In this document: in pieces, positions 11,293-23,302 of the stretch
Numbering within the stretch: position 1 is the stretch's first letter
Layout: every line of letters begins with the position of its first letter
Source of the DNA: Xiphias gladius
Taxonomy: Eukaryota; Chordata; Actinopteri; Istiophoriformes; Xiphiidae
Direction: 5' to 3'
Length of the DNA stretch: 64,000 bases
NCBI RefSeq assembly: GCF_016859285.1
Contig: NC_053415.1
Span: 4,546,001-4,610,000 of the forward strand
Notes under the pieces: model-generated
The model's database searches: none
What the model saw: the letters and a program-made list of their open reading frames with translations, nothing else
Told to the model about the DNA's origin: nothing
Translations under genes and position numbers: made by a program

Positions 11293-14200
11293 ATGGATCC
11301 TGAAACCTCTCGTGAGTAAATGTTATTCATTTAGACTGAAGATGCATAACTTGTGATGATTTTACATTTTGTTTGAAGATTTATGGTCTAATAAATTTTC
11401 AGCATTAAATTCATATATCCTATTTAAATCAGTAGTAGTAAAATCATTAATCGGAACTAGTTACCTACTATTCCTCTCCCTGGCCTGCCAGTTCTGATGG
11501 TGTAGTATCTAAGTGTGACCTAATTATGACTTTTGACTTTGTGCAGGTATCCAAGATGACCCAGATGTCAAGTTGATGGTGGCAGGATCGACTCTGAGAA
11601 AAGTCAAGTCCCGTTCATGGAAGAAGCAGCGGCATTTCCGCCTCCTGGACGATGGCCTGACGATCTGGTACAAATCCAGATGGGCAGGGAAATGTCACTC
11701 CACCTGTGAGTAGAGAAGCGTGTACATATGTTTGCATGCATGATTGTACTGACATACTAACTGTTATTTCATTCATTTGATTCTCCCTGTAAATAAACCA
11801 CCTTACATAGAGTTTAAGTTCCTTGAAATTGTGGAGTCAATTTTCAAGTTATAAACATGAACTTGGAGTGTTCCTGTAGCCTATTGGTTAAGGGGCATAT
11901 CACATACCCGCAATGTCCCCAGTTCAATTACAGCCAGGGACCTTTGTTGCATGTCATACCCCTCTGTCTCCCCCTTCATATCCTGTCTGTCCCTCTACTA
12001 TCATCTACCCAATAAAGGCGAAAATGCCAAAAAATAATCTTAAAAAAAGTGGACTTTACCACGAGCAGCATTTCTTCGCAGGCTGCGTAGAAACCCTCTT
12101 TCTTTTAGCCCAAACCGTAACCCCATGGCACTAACTTCACGTTATGTGAAGCATTTTTTCATAGCCCGGACCAGTGGCCAGGCAGCCGGCGAAAAATCCA
12201 GGAAGTTACTAGATTGATTTTGTTACCTTTGGACAGACCAGGGTAGCTTTTTCCTCCTGTTTCAGTGGTTTCAGTGGTTTCCTGGTATCGGTCTTCTCAT
12301 CTAACTCTCTGCAAGAAAGCAAATATGGTTATTTAAGTGTTGAAGCATTGCTTTAAGAAGTTTACTTCAGTACAATGGAGATCCTATAAACACTGTGCAA
12401 AGCAACAGAAAAGCTTAATTAAGTAAAGTTTATTGGTGTAGCCCAACGCTAGATACTTATTACAGAGTGGAAATACAAAATAGAAACGTGGGACTGTAAT
12501 CCAATAATAGTTAATAGGTCTAGTTCAAGATTCTCTATGATTTATGTACTTATGAGAGTAACTGAGAGGAACACAAGGCGAACAAGGGCATAGTATTAAA
12601 ACCTCCCAACGTGTACCTCTACCAATTTGAATTGAGATCGTTTTAGCTAAACTTCCCACTCAACACACGTTCTCCACACTGTCTTAGTCTCAGTGACCGA
12701 GTTGGAGGCAGTGCGCGAGGGCCACCAGTCGGAAGTCCTGCTGAGCATTGCTGAGGAGTTCCCCGCTAACCTCTGCTTCACCTTGGTGTTTCACGGTCGT
12801 CAAGGCAACCTGGACCTTGTGGCGGAGTCTCCAGAGGAGGCCCGGGCTTGGATCCAGGGAGTGCGCAAGTTAATTCAGAAGGCTCAAATGATGGATGAGA
12901 AGGAGAGGCTGGACCAGTATCCTTTGTACTCTGGTACATCACTGTGTTAGGTATTTTCTGAAGAATAACTGTGTTTATTCTGATGTTGACTCATAAATTA
13001 TACTGGTTCATCCCTCCTCTTTCTGAGCAAAGCTGCAAGTAGTCTGCTTAAAAGGTGAAACTATTCTATCCCTTTCTAACTTTGCGCAACCCATTAGATT
13101 ATTTCAGCAGTGGACATCTGATTTCCTAGTAGAACTCTCTCATTAACATGTTTGAAGTTCCAAATGGAAAAATAAAGTTCTTTAAATTTGAATTTTCATT
13201 AAACTGCACATCTGAGTTTCCCTCAGCATCGTCTCAGATGGGTCTGGGACTGGTTTCAGAAAGCTGACAAAAACAAAGATGGGAAGATGAATTTCAAAGA
13301 AGTGCGGACACTGCTGAAGATGATGAATGTAGACATGAATGAAGAACATGCGCTCTATCTCTTTACGGTAAGATTTTTAAAATGTGATGGTAAGAGGATG
13401 GAGCAGAATTAGTGATTCATCTGAAACTCAGGTTTTAAAGACCTGTCACCCTTGTTTTTAATTTTTGGAATTTGCTTTTACTTATTTAACTTCAAGAATG
13501 AGCCACCCAGGTTTCAGAGCTTTGCTCCAGCTTTCTTAGAAGTGACATGTTGCTGGCGGTGGACACTTTAGCTGTTGAAGGGACTGGGCCTTTGTCCTGG
13601 CACAGGCTCAAAAAACTGGTTTTCATATGTTCAGTTTTGGTTTAATTTGGTTTTTAATATAAGCACAATTTGTTGAACTTTTTGTTTTCTTTTTCCGACC
13701 ATACAGCATATGATAAGACCAAAAATATGTAAAAGATTGACATATTTCTTCATAATAGATCCATTCTTTTTCCAAAAAATATAACAAATACAATACTCTT
13801 CCTTTATTTCCACAGATGGCTGACAAGTCAGAGAGTGGCTCCTTAGAAATCGAGCAGTTTGTCCACTTCTATAAGATGCTGACTCAGAGGGATGAAATAT
13901 GGAAAGTGTTCCAGGACTACTCTGGAGATGGAGAGAAGTTAATGTTGGAGGAGCTGGTGAGCTTCCTGAGGATAGAGCAACAGGAAGGAGAGCAGAGTGC
14001 CCAGCATGCCCAGGAGCTGATTGATCGCTATGAACCATCTGAGACAGGTAAAGGTGGCTGTGACTTAGAGCAGCATCTTCATGCAGTCATATTCATGTTT
14101 TATTTAAAATACAGTCCACGTGATTGCTGTAATAATAGAAAAATTCATAAGATAGTTTGATATTGAATATTTATTGTAAATATTTATTGTGAACAAAAAT

Positions 14201-17200
14201 GTAATATTCTCAGTATTTTTCAGAGCAGTAGCACTTTGTTTCATTGATTTACACCCACCTCATACATCAGTATATGTAACGTATATATCTGCTGCAGATC
14301 AGAAAAGGTTGGTATTAGCATTTTATTTCCAAGGATAGTTAGGCTGAAAGCTTATACTTCCTGTCTGATGTTTTTGGTATCTGGAAGTCTTAATGTGATG
14401 TGTTGTATAAAATTGTCTAACTATTAAGGTTTGACATTTCAATAACATTTTATTATTGTGCAGTACAGTGTTTTTGCTTTTAAGTGTTATGCATTCGCAG
14501 TTTAATTTAACACGTGAAGAGCCAACTCTCTCTTTAGGCTTGAATTTCCACTTGAAACTATAGACTATATTTGCAGTTTTAGATAAACAAGAGTTAGCAT
14601 GCTAACAATGGCCAAAATAGCACTAAACCCACAGAACAGCTGAGGCTGATGAGAACCTGTTAGTTATTTGGTAATTAATCAAAGTAATGGATCATTTAAA
14701 TTTTTGGCCTGATCAGGACACTAGATGAAAACTCAGGGGATCACCAGAGTGATGAGGATTTATCCTCTTGGGACCTTGAGTACCTGCAGCAAATTCTATT
14801 GCAATCCACCCAATAATTCTCAAGACATTTCACTCAAAACTAATATGTCCGGACAAAATTTCATGGGAATCCATGCGGAACTTGTTGAAATATTTCAGTC
14901 TGGACCAAAGTGGTCCAATAACCCGACGGACCAACACTGCCATTGCTAGAGCCACATAGCTGCTAGCATGGCCCTACAACCTGGAGGTCTTTGTGACTGA
15001 ACACTTGCAATAAAATAACACATAATTTGAGTGTGTGAATACCTTTCTTTCTAATCAGCTTATATTTATTAAGCCTAATTAAACGTTGCATTAAAACCAT
15101 CCAGCACCTCAGCAGAGACTTACAGTATATGAACTGTGCTGCCTTTTGATCAGAGGATGCTGAAGAAAAATAGTCTTTGATCTAGTGTTACGGTAGATTT
15201 CTAAATTTAAATTTTTGGAAATTCATTGCTTGAATGACTGTCAGTTTTTGTGGACCAAAAAATCTGGACTCTGCTGAGCCATCTCCATCTGTTTCCCTCT
15301 GTGCAGCCAAGAAGCAAGGGGCCATGTCACTAGACGGCTTCCAGATGTACCTGTGCTCCCAGGAGAGCTCCATATTTAAACCGGAGCACCAGGGTCTTAA
15401 CCAGGACATGAGCCAGCCGCTCAACCACTACTTCATCTCCTCCTCACACAACACCTACCTCCTGGAGGACCAGCTCCGAGGACATAGCAGCATAGAAGCA
15501 TACATCCAGTGAGGACCGCTGCATACACACCACACACACCACAAACAGGACAGAGACTTTGTAAATGATAGAAGGATAGAATAGTAGGACAATAAAATGG
15601 CTGTTAGGCAGATTAGACAATGCCATTGAAGTGTATTTAAGAGAGAGGACAAATAGGCCGACAGAGAGCTGAGTTGTTAAGGTTGAAACAAAAACTAGGA
15701 AAGACCCATAAACAATTTTCCAGTGATAAGAGACACAAGGGTTTCAATGCATTTCCAAAAATTCAATGTTTTTCTTCGTCTGAAGCCTTGTGTGAGACAG
15801 GCAAAAAAAAAAAATAGATACAGTATTAATTGGAAATTAATTGATGGAAGCGTTACATTGAAACAAAAACAAGACAAACAATCGTCTTTACTTACATTTG
15901 TATGTGTGTTTAGGGCTCTGAAAAGAGGCTGTCGCTGTGTAGAGGTGGACTCCTGGGACGGCAGTGATGGAGAGCCCGTTGTGTATCACGGTCACACTTT
16001 CACATCCAAGATTCAATTTAGAGACGTCATTTCAACACTCAAAGAATATGCCTTCAAGGTAGGCAGCACAGGCACAATACCTGTACTTGTATGCAGCATG
16101 CAACCCAGTCAGGTTTTAAAAAATTATAAAAGTAGCATGTCTTTTAAGTACATTTTAAATCAAATGGACAATACAGAATAATGGGTAAATTGTTTCTGGA
16201 AATAAAAGTTGCTGTTGACATTTTTTCAGTGCTGTGAGTGTCAGCTTCATTGTATTGGGGTGAATTCACAGGCATATATCTCAAAACCCACTGTTTAAAT
16301 ATGAAGCTAAACTGAATCCTAGATTACTCCAGCAACACAGAGGGAGCAACTGGTAACCTTTCCTGCCACTGGAATCAAACATACCCTTGCTAACTGACCT
16401 ACATGGAAAACAACCAGGAACTTCTCATGTGTCCCCACCTCCTCATTTTATCCTCGTCAAACTTTCCTACTTAACTTTAGGAGGATAGGATGAAGAAACT
16501 ATTTTGGAGGATTGTGGAAACTTTTGCTTAATGGAAACTAAATACAATACTGCAATTTAATTTGCCACTGTTTGTTAGGAGTTGAAATAATTTCAACATG
16601 AATAAACGAGAAGACAGACAAAATAGCTGCTTGGTCATTTTAAGAGTAAAGTGTCTTCTCATTCTTGTTTGACAGACATCAGAGTTCCCAGTCATCCTGT
16701 CCCTTGAGAACCACTGTGGTGTAGAGCAGCAGACAGTCATAGCTCAGCACCTCAGCCAAATCTTGGGTGACACATTACAGACCACCCTTCTGGATGGACA
16801 GACCCCTCACCAACTTCCTTCTCCACAGGTTAGAATCTGTTTGAGTTTTTATTTTTTTGTCAAATGTGCAAATTTTAGGGTGAGGCACACTTGAACTCTT
16901 TTTTCCTTTCAAGCTGTCCTGAAACTTACAAGGAACACAAATGCTAGTGACTCTGAGAGGCTGTAAGGTTCCGTCTAAATAAAACCAAAGTACTGAACAA
17001 ATTGATGCTAGATGAAAAGTCAGACCAAAAGCAGTGGGATTCATCCTAAGGGCACCATGGAAATCTATTCAATGACATTTCATGACATTCCATCCACTTG
17101 TTGTCGAGAAAACCATAAATATAAATGTCATGGAGGTGCTAGAGGAAATGCCAGGGGATCACCAAAGTCAGCAGCATACATCTTCTGGGGACAATGATTT

Positions 17201-20200
17201 ACTGTACAAATGTGATTACAATAGTTGTTGAGATATTTTCATCTGACCTTAACCAACTGAAAAACCAACTTTACCATCCCTAGAGCCATACTGCTAGCAT
17301 GGCTAAAAAAAGAACTGACAATGGATATCAGAAGGCCTCATTAGATTACCTGCTATTTGTGTTGCAAATCATCTTACCAGATTTGGTTTCTATTCAGTAT
17401 GTACAACTCAGTCAATTTTTTCCTACGCTCTGGTGGCATGGCTCTTTAGATGGCAGTGTCGCTTTGGTCGAGACTGAAATATCTTGGAAACTGTTGGGTG
17501 GATCACTATAAAATTTAGCACAGGCATTAATGGTCCCCAGAGAATGAAATATAATGTAACTTCGGTGACTTTCCACCTAGCGCCATCTTCAGGTCATAAA
17601 TTCATTTGTCCACTAGTTACCTGCAAAGCTTTATCAGCCCAGCCGTACTTCGTTTTGTTCATTGACATTTACCTCAAAGCACCACTGTGCCTACGTACGA
17701 CCCGACAGAGTGGCGTGCCTGGCTGTCATGTCTTGTCTTCAGATACATTGTGTAGCTTTTACATTCTGTTTTTTTGTATTGCAGTTTTGAAGTATGGTTA
17801 CATGGTTAATGGTTATGTTACGTTTAGTCACGTATTAATATACTGACAACCTATACTGACTAACAATAATGTTTTAAAGTCTGATATGAGGTTTCAGTAA
17901 ACATTCTGCTTTGAGTTTAGTATAAACTTTCGGGAATAAAATGTTTTCAGACATTACCCTGCCCAATCTGAGGGGAGCGTAGGTTTAAACAACAATACAG
18001 AGACATTTTAAAGATTAATGGTCTATTAGTGTCTTGTTATCCATCTTACACTGAACCTAAAAGCAGCAGTATAACTTCCAAATCTTTTTCCATTACAGCA
18101 CTTAGGACAATCAGTTCTAACTTGAAGTAATGGCAGACAATTGTTATGCGGAATTCCACTGAGGATTTTTCCAATAAAACAGCAGTACATTGCTGCATTT
18201 AGTTAGTAGACAGCAAAGAGCAAGAAGATGGACGACCTTCATGAGTAGTCTGGTACTGAAGACAAGTAGTGCTTATGGTTATATCTGAGTTTTCTGTCAG
18301 TTTGTCCGCCTGGCCACATTCCAACACCCATTCAGCATCTTCTACTGACATGTGGAACAACATGGATTTCTTTATGCATCTGGTTTAAGTTAAATTCTCA
18401 ACTTTTCTCATTCACAATTTCAAATGAGCAGAACAATACTACACATGTAAAGGAAAAGCTGACATTACATGCAGTATGTAGACATGTTCTGTAGCTCTCA
18501 TGACTGCATGCATGTTTATTTGTGTTCAATACAGGAACTGAAGGGGAAGATTTTGCTGAAAGCCAAGAAGATTGGTGGTCTAGAAGACTGTCTCGATGAA
18601 ACCCTGACAGATGAGGTTAGCGATGAGGAAGAGATGACAAACGGTGATGCTGAGAGCCCGTCTGCAGAAGACCCACCTGCTGAGTATGGGAACGAAAATG
18701 ACAAGGTTTTGTACTTTGTGACAATCTTCGATCCAGTGGTTTCCTGCTTTTACCCTATCTACCCTATTTAATCCTGGAGAGATTTTATTTCTTTTAGCAC
18801 TGTTAGACCATGCTTCTTCAGTTTTCTTCAGAGTGGAAGCGAAGATATGCAGAGACAGTGAACGATATCAGAGGCGATAGTGAAGCAAGACAGGAGTAAC
18901 TGGTGCTTCACAGTAAGGAGAGACAGGAAACTGGGTTGGGACATAGACAGGGTGGCAAGTCTGAGGTGAAAAAAAAAGGGAGATAGTGAAAAGAAACAGG
19001 AAACGGATTTTTAAAAGAAGACAGATATGGGACAAAGAAGAAAGATAGTGAAGTGAGTGATTCCAATGTGCTTCTCCTTTGCTGTAGGAAAACCAGCTCC
19101 TGTAAGAAATATCTATTTGAAAATATCTAAATCTGCATTTTATTATTAACTAAGCCAGTAAGCCACGAACATTTTATTTACAAGGCAGTGCTTAAGGGAC
19201 GTTAATTTTACACTTGTATTACTGAAGTGCCCAGTGCAGCTACAGCATTTCCCTGCTGGCCAGTGAGAAATGAACGGAAGGGCTGGCGAGTCTGGAGAAA
19301 TACTGTTGATGTCTGAACCCAACAGCAAAACAAACACACCCCTTCCTGAAGCTTTCCTTCAAAAGCTCGTCCCCCAGATCAATGGACGGACATTGCCAAG
19401 GCAACAACACAACGGCAGAATCCAATGCACCTTACAAGGCTCCTTCTCATAGCTGAAGCAAAACAAACCTTGTAATATAAATCGTCAACAAACACAGCAT
19501 CCAAAACACAACGGTTTAAAAAACTAGCAAGAGTTAGTTGTTTAGATTGATTTTACAAAACTACAGTGACAGAGGAGGGGACCGTAGCTTTGTAGCTAAG
19601 CTAACAAGCGAGGTAACGTTACATCACTTCATATAACCCCACTGTGTGCTTTTAGGTCTTTGTCACTACAAAACCTGTCTGCATGTTGTACGGGACAATT
19701 ACCATGATAAAAAGCAAACGACGAGACAGCAAGTAATGTAACTCATGTTAGCTAGGTTGTGGGTTAGCAAAACCCCCGCCAGAGTTGCTGCTGCCAAGCT
19801 GACGTGCAGAGAGGAGGAGGGGGTTTCCCAGAGCCAGCGCAGCAGCCCCGAAGAGCGCCAGAGCACCCTCCGCATGCGTCCTCATGCCTTTCGGCTCTCG
19901 GCAGGGAAACCTCACAGATGTCTCTGATCGGGCCTGATCATAGCACTTCTGCTTTAGTTTCTGTTTATCTGACCTTCTCCGCTTTGGCTGTTTCTCGGCC
20001 ATCCCTCCTTCTTGATAACGCAATTATGTTGTGGAGTGCACGCCGCCGCCGTGCACTGGCCTTCGCGTTGCCAGACAGTCTCTGTCCGAGCCACTTTGTT
20101 CATATCCCATTTACACAGCCACGGCTGTTTAGGAACACTGGATCTTTTTTTTTTTTCAGCACACACACACACACACAAACACACAGAACTGACAGCTAAC

Positions 20201-23200
20201 AGAATTTTACAAAAAGTGTATTAGATTAGAATGGTTGATTCTTCCTTTAACCGGAAGCGTTTGTGGCTTTAATCATTTAATTAGAGTTGATGAGGCAAAG
20301 AGAGAATCACAAGTATTTTACCCAGACTTTTTAGTTGCTTTAAAGCTTTCATTGAGAATTTCATTTTGTTAATTTGTCTACTATAAAGTAAAATGAAATT
20401 ACAACCAAACAGTGTGAAAAAAGTTGTAAATTAAAAAATAAATAAATAAATAAAACCTGGAAATTTGTCCACAACAATGCAAAATTACAACCAATTAGCA
20501 GCTGTCATCTCATTTCATTCCTCTAACACAGACATATTCAAGTGTTGTTCTCATTTTTCTTTTTATATGAAAAAGTATTCTTATTGTTGAATGATGTAAT
20601 AATGGCTTATTTTACAATAAACCATAATTAAATGTTACATATTCAGCACTAAATATTATTTATATATACCTCACAAAAACAATAAAATATTCTCCCAGAA
20701 CAATTTTTTACACTAATTGTTTGTAATTTTGTTTAGCTGTGAAAAAATGATCATGCAATTATTTTCTATTTTCAAAGTTTTTTCACACTTTAGATGCAAT
20801 TTCATTGTAGTAGTAAACCAATTACAGGGTAATTATTAGTTAATTACTGGCCTCTGATTTACAGGGCTAATGTTTAGAGTGATGGGAGTAGGAGTTGCTT
20901 ATCGACTAATTTTGTATTCTCCCCTTTTGCAGAAATCCAAGTCCAAACTGTCAAGGGAGCTGTCGGACTTGGTGGTTTACTGCAAGAGTGTGCACTTCCA
21001 TGGCTTCAAGCACGCTTGTTTACACGGCAAATGCTATGAGATGTCCTCATTCTCTGAATCCAAGGCCAAGAGGCTAGCTAAGGAAGCAGGTACCATTAGT
21101 ATGAGGGAACAGTGTGTTTTGGAAAAGGGTCGAGAACTACTGAATCTCAAGTGGATATCATATTCCTCAGATAAAATATCATACCTGTTTAATGACTATG
21201 ATACCTTATATATGTGTAAAATAGTGTATCTTTTCACATGATTATATTATTTATTACCGTATCTGCGTTATAGTCGATTCTCAAGTCGATTCCTCTGTGT
21301 TCATGCTATAGAAATACATTAGCTTTATTCTTTTCAAACCTCTCTTCAGGGATGGATTTTGTGCAGTACAACACAAGGCAGCTGAGCAGGATTTACCCCA
21401 GTGGCCTCAGGACAGACTCCTCCAACTACAACCCGCAGGACATGTGGAATTTGGGCTGTCAGATAGGTGAGGGGAAGATTGCCCTCTGCTGGTTGAACCA
21501 TACTTTTTCTCTAAAATCGCTGATGTCCCCTGTTTCTAGTCTTAATACAGGAATGCTCTGATGTCCAGAGCCACATGAACTGATTTGTGCTTGACTTGAA
21601 CGGTTACATATAATGCTCTAGCATAATGCATTTACATGCGTTTAAGCACTTTCAGGATCAGAAGCATTTAATAATTATGCTTTTTTGGAGTTAATCCCTG
21701 TGTGATAAGAAGATAGCTTGAGCCTGTCAGTTCATCAAATTGCCAGTTTGGTACAGTTTAATTTGTCAACTATAAGTAGCAATTGTTACAACTGTTAAGT
21801 TGCTTCATTTTTAATTTGTCCAGCGTTTTGAAATACATGTATAAGCCCAACTGGATATCTAAACCCAGAGAGAAGTGCAAATCCATCGGTTTACAGATGA
21901 TTGCCTTTGTCACTCCGTCTTTATTTGAAAGTTTATAGTGGAGAGTGTGAACATGGCGGAGGGAGTGGAGTGTTAGTGACAACATGCAACAAAGGTCGCT
22001 AGCTGGAATTGAACTGGGGGACGGTGCTATTACATGGCGTGTGCCGTAGACCGCTACCCGCTCTCATAAACTTTGATACCTAGATAGGTGTCTGATTCTT
22101 GGAAAAAATTGGATACAGCCAGCCACAATAAAAAAACAACAACAACAAAAAACAACACTAGTAAATGCATTATTTCCCCTCTTTCCCAAAGTGGCTCTGA
22201 ACTTCCAGACAGCCGGTCTGGAGATGGATCTGAATGATGGGCTGTTCAGGCAGAACCGCTGCTGTGGCTACGTCCTCAAGCCTGACTTCATGAGAGATGG
22301 CAACACTCAGTTCAGTCCAGAGAAACCTGCGGAGCGGCAAGGCTACAGACCACTCCGCTTATCCATACAGGTTCCAAGCTAAATGACAGTGTGGTTGGAT
22401 TGTGATATCAATGTGTAGCTGCTACTATCAGTGTGTTTAACTGTGTAAATGTGAAGCTTGGTGTGGCAGAAATCCAGAGAAAATTTGTAATATTTTCTTC
22501 TGTGCAAGTAATTCTGTGTATCTAATACTCAAATACAGTATGTTTGTGTGTTTATCAGGTGATAAGTGGACAGCAGCTACCAAAGGTGAATCAGAAAGAG
22601 GGTTCTATTGTAGACCCCCTGGTCAGAGTGGAGATCTATGGAGTGCCACAGGACCAGGCCAAGGAGGAAACCAGTCACATTAACAACAATGGTGAGAAAG
22701 TGTTCAGTATTTTTTATACAGATATTACATGTACTTCCTTAACATAGATGATTTTGATAACATGAGGGCCAGGATGTGAAATAATGAATAAAAGTTTGCA
22801 AAAAGTGGGAAAGTGGAAATAAAAAAGTCACTTCCCAGTTGGTCGTGTTCACTTCTTTAATGGCCTCTACCTGCAGGTTTTAACCCAGTGTGGAACGAAA
22901 CTCTCAATTTCGTCATTCACACCCCTGAGCTGGCCCTGGTTCGCTTTGTTGTGGAGGATTATGACAAGGCGTCCAGGAATGACTTCATTGGACAGTTCAC
23001 GCTTCCATTTATATGCATCCAAGCAGGTGAGCAGTGTGTACAGCACAGTGAACTGAAGCCACTAGGGTTATAGCTTCCATATAATATTCATTGAATATTT
23101 ACATTAAGTCCTAGGCTGAGTCCAATTCCAGACACAGGAAAACCCAAGATTCACTCAGTACCACTGTGTTTAAAAGCTTATTCAAACATAAATCTTCTTC

Positions 23201-23302
23201 CTCTTTCCAGGATATCGTCACATACATTTGCTCTCTAAAGATGGAACAGCTATCCCGCCCTCTTCCCTATTTGTTAACATCAGCATTTCAGAGCTCACAT
23301 GA
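11293..23302 (+). CDS. plcd4: Phosphoinositide phospholipase C delta-4, 15 coding exons
   Basis: The enzyme cleaves PIP2 into IP3 and diacylglycerol at membranes in a calcium-dependent way. Exons: 11293-11311, 11547-11705, 12688-12916, 13238-13367, 13816-14047, 15307-15508, 15914-16058, 16676-16828, 18535-18705, 20933-21089, 21350-21466, 22192-22370, 22559-22691, 22877-23026, 23211-23302. Phases all join, giving 755 aa (human about 762). Domains: PH (about 16-130, basic KVKSRSWKK lipid-binding strand), EF-hands (about 135-250), catalytic X (about 262-420), acidic linker (about 440-480), catalytic Y (482-600), C2 (630-745). Predicted catalytic residues: His304-Asn305, Glu334, Asp336 and His349, matching the PLC-delta-1 set. 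EF1 loop [12 protein letters not shown] is canonical; EF2 has Gln193 at its last ligand position. The short first exon (MDPETS) and start are chosen by phase and GTGAGT donor. Synteny favours PLCD4 over PLCD1/3. Confidence 0.94.
11866..12055 (+). mobile_element. tRNA-derived SINE in PLCD4 intron 2
   Basis: The head resembles a tRNA gene: a box-A-like stretch around gcctattggttaaggggcat, and a box-B-like gttcaattac. The body reads agggacctttgttgcatgtc and is followed by a pyrimidine-rich stretch and aataaaggc near the tail. A related copy lies inverted at 21900-22070. Such elements are copied by LINE machinery and carry their own RNA polymerase III promoter; activity here is doubtful given the mutations. 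Confidence 0.6.
12145..12362 (+). mobile_element. MITE fragment related to the 45.2-45.6 kb element
   Basis: The segment has tttggacagaccagggtagc, then a pyrimidine-rich stretch, then tctaactctctgcaagaaag. The same order of motifs (gagccgggctcgctg, then catctcatctgacttttcgc) ends the element at 45230-45641. Both fit a palindrome-ended repeat family common in spiny-rayed fish. It sits in PLCD4 intron 2. Confidence 0.5.
14595..14980 (+). repeat. Teleost interspersed repeat, copy 2 (PLCD4 intron 5)
   Basis: It shares ordered phrases with the copy at 9535-10150: gttagcatgctaac, cagctgaggctgatgagaac, an actagatgaaaactcaggggatcacc-like core split by mutations, tttcatgggaatccatg, and tttcagtctggaccaaagtg. 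It ends near gctgctagcatggcc. No coding capacity. Confidence 0.65.
16995..17305 (+). repeat. Teleost interspersed repeat, copy 3 (PLCD4 intron 8)
   Basis: It contains atgctagatgaaaagtcaga, gggatcaccaaagtcagcag, aatagttgttgagatatttt and the end actgctagcatggctaaaaa, in the same order as the copies at 9535 and 14595. An internal duplication is likely, because the atttcatgacattccatcca block precedes the ggggatcaccaaag block. Confidence 0.6.
17425..17600 (-). repeat. Teleost interspersed repeat, copy 4, inverted (PLCD4 intron 8)
   Basis: Read on the minus strand it gives the end of the same family: the tttagtctcgaccaaagcga-like phrase before agccatgccaccagag. On the plus strand it reads ggtcgagactgaaatatctt and ctgttgggtggatcactata. 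It lies about 120 bases from copy 3 in the opposite direction. Confidence 0.5.
19560..20130. promoter_or_regulatory. GC-rich, CpG-containing island inside PLCD4 intron 9
   Basis: This part of intron 9 is plainly richer in G, C and CpG than its surroundings. It has a cluster of CpGs at 19780-19910 and again at 20038-20095 (cacgccgccgccgtgcact). It is preceded by gctaagctaac and gaggtaacgttac, text often seen in fish promoter regions. It is followed by a T-run and a CA microsatellite (20147-20180). No exon with family similarity is seen. It may be an internal promoter or enhancer, or an inserted sequence of unknown type; this is inference from composition only. Confidence 0.35.
20147..20186. 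repeat. T-run and CA microsatellite
   Basis: A run of T is followed by about ten CA units and an imperfect tail. It is a simple repeat in PLCD4 intron 9. Confidence 0.85.
21900..22070 (-). mobile_element. tRNA-derived SINE, inverted (PLCD4 intron 11)
   Basis: On the minus strand it reads agcgggtagcggtctacggc (box-A region), then cagttcaattccagctagcg (box-B region), then acctttgttgcatgttgtca. The body matches the SINE at 11866-12055. The tail is diverged. Confidence 0.55.

Noticed and set aside
19804-20199. 131-codon frame in the PLCD4 intron 9 island
   Set aside because: It has no similarity I recognise and ends in the CA microsatellite. High GC content alone makes long open frames likely.
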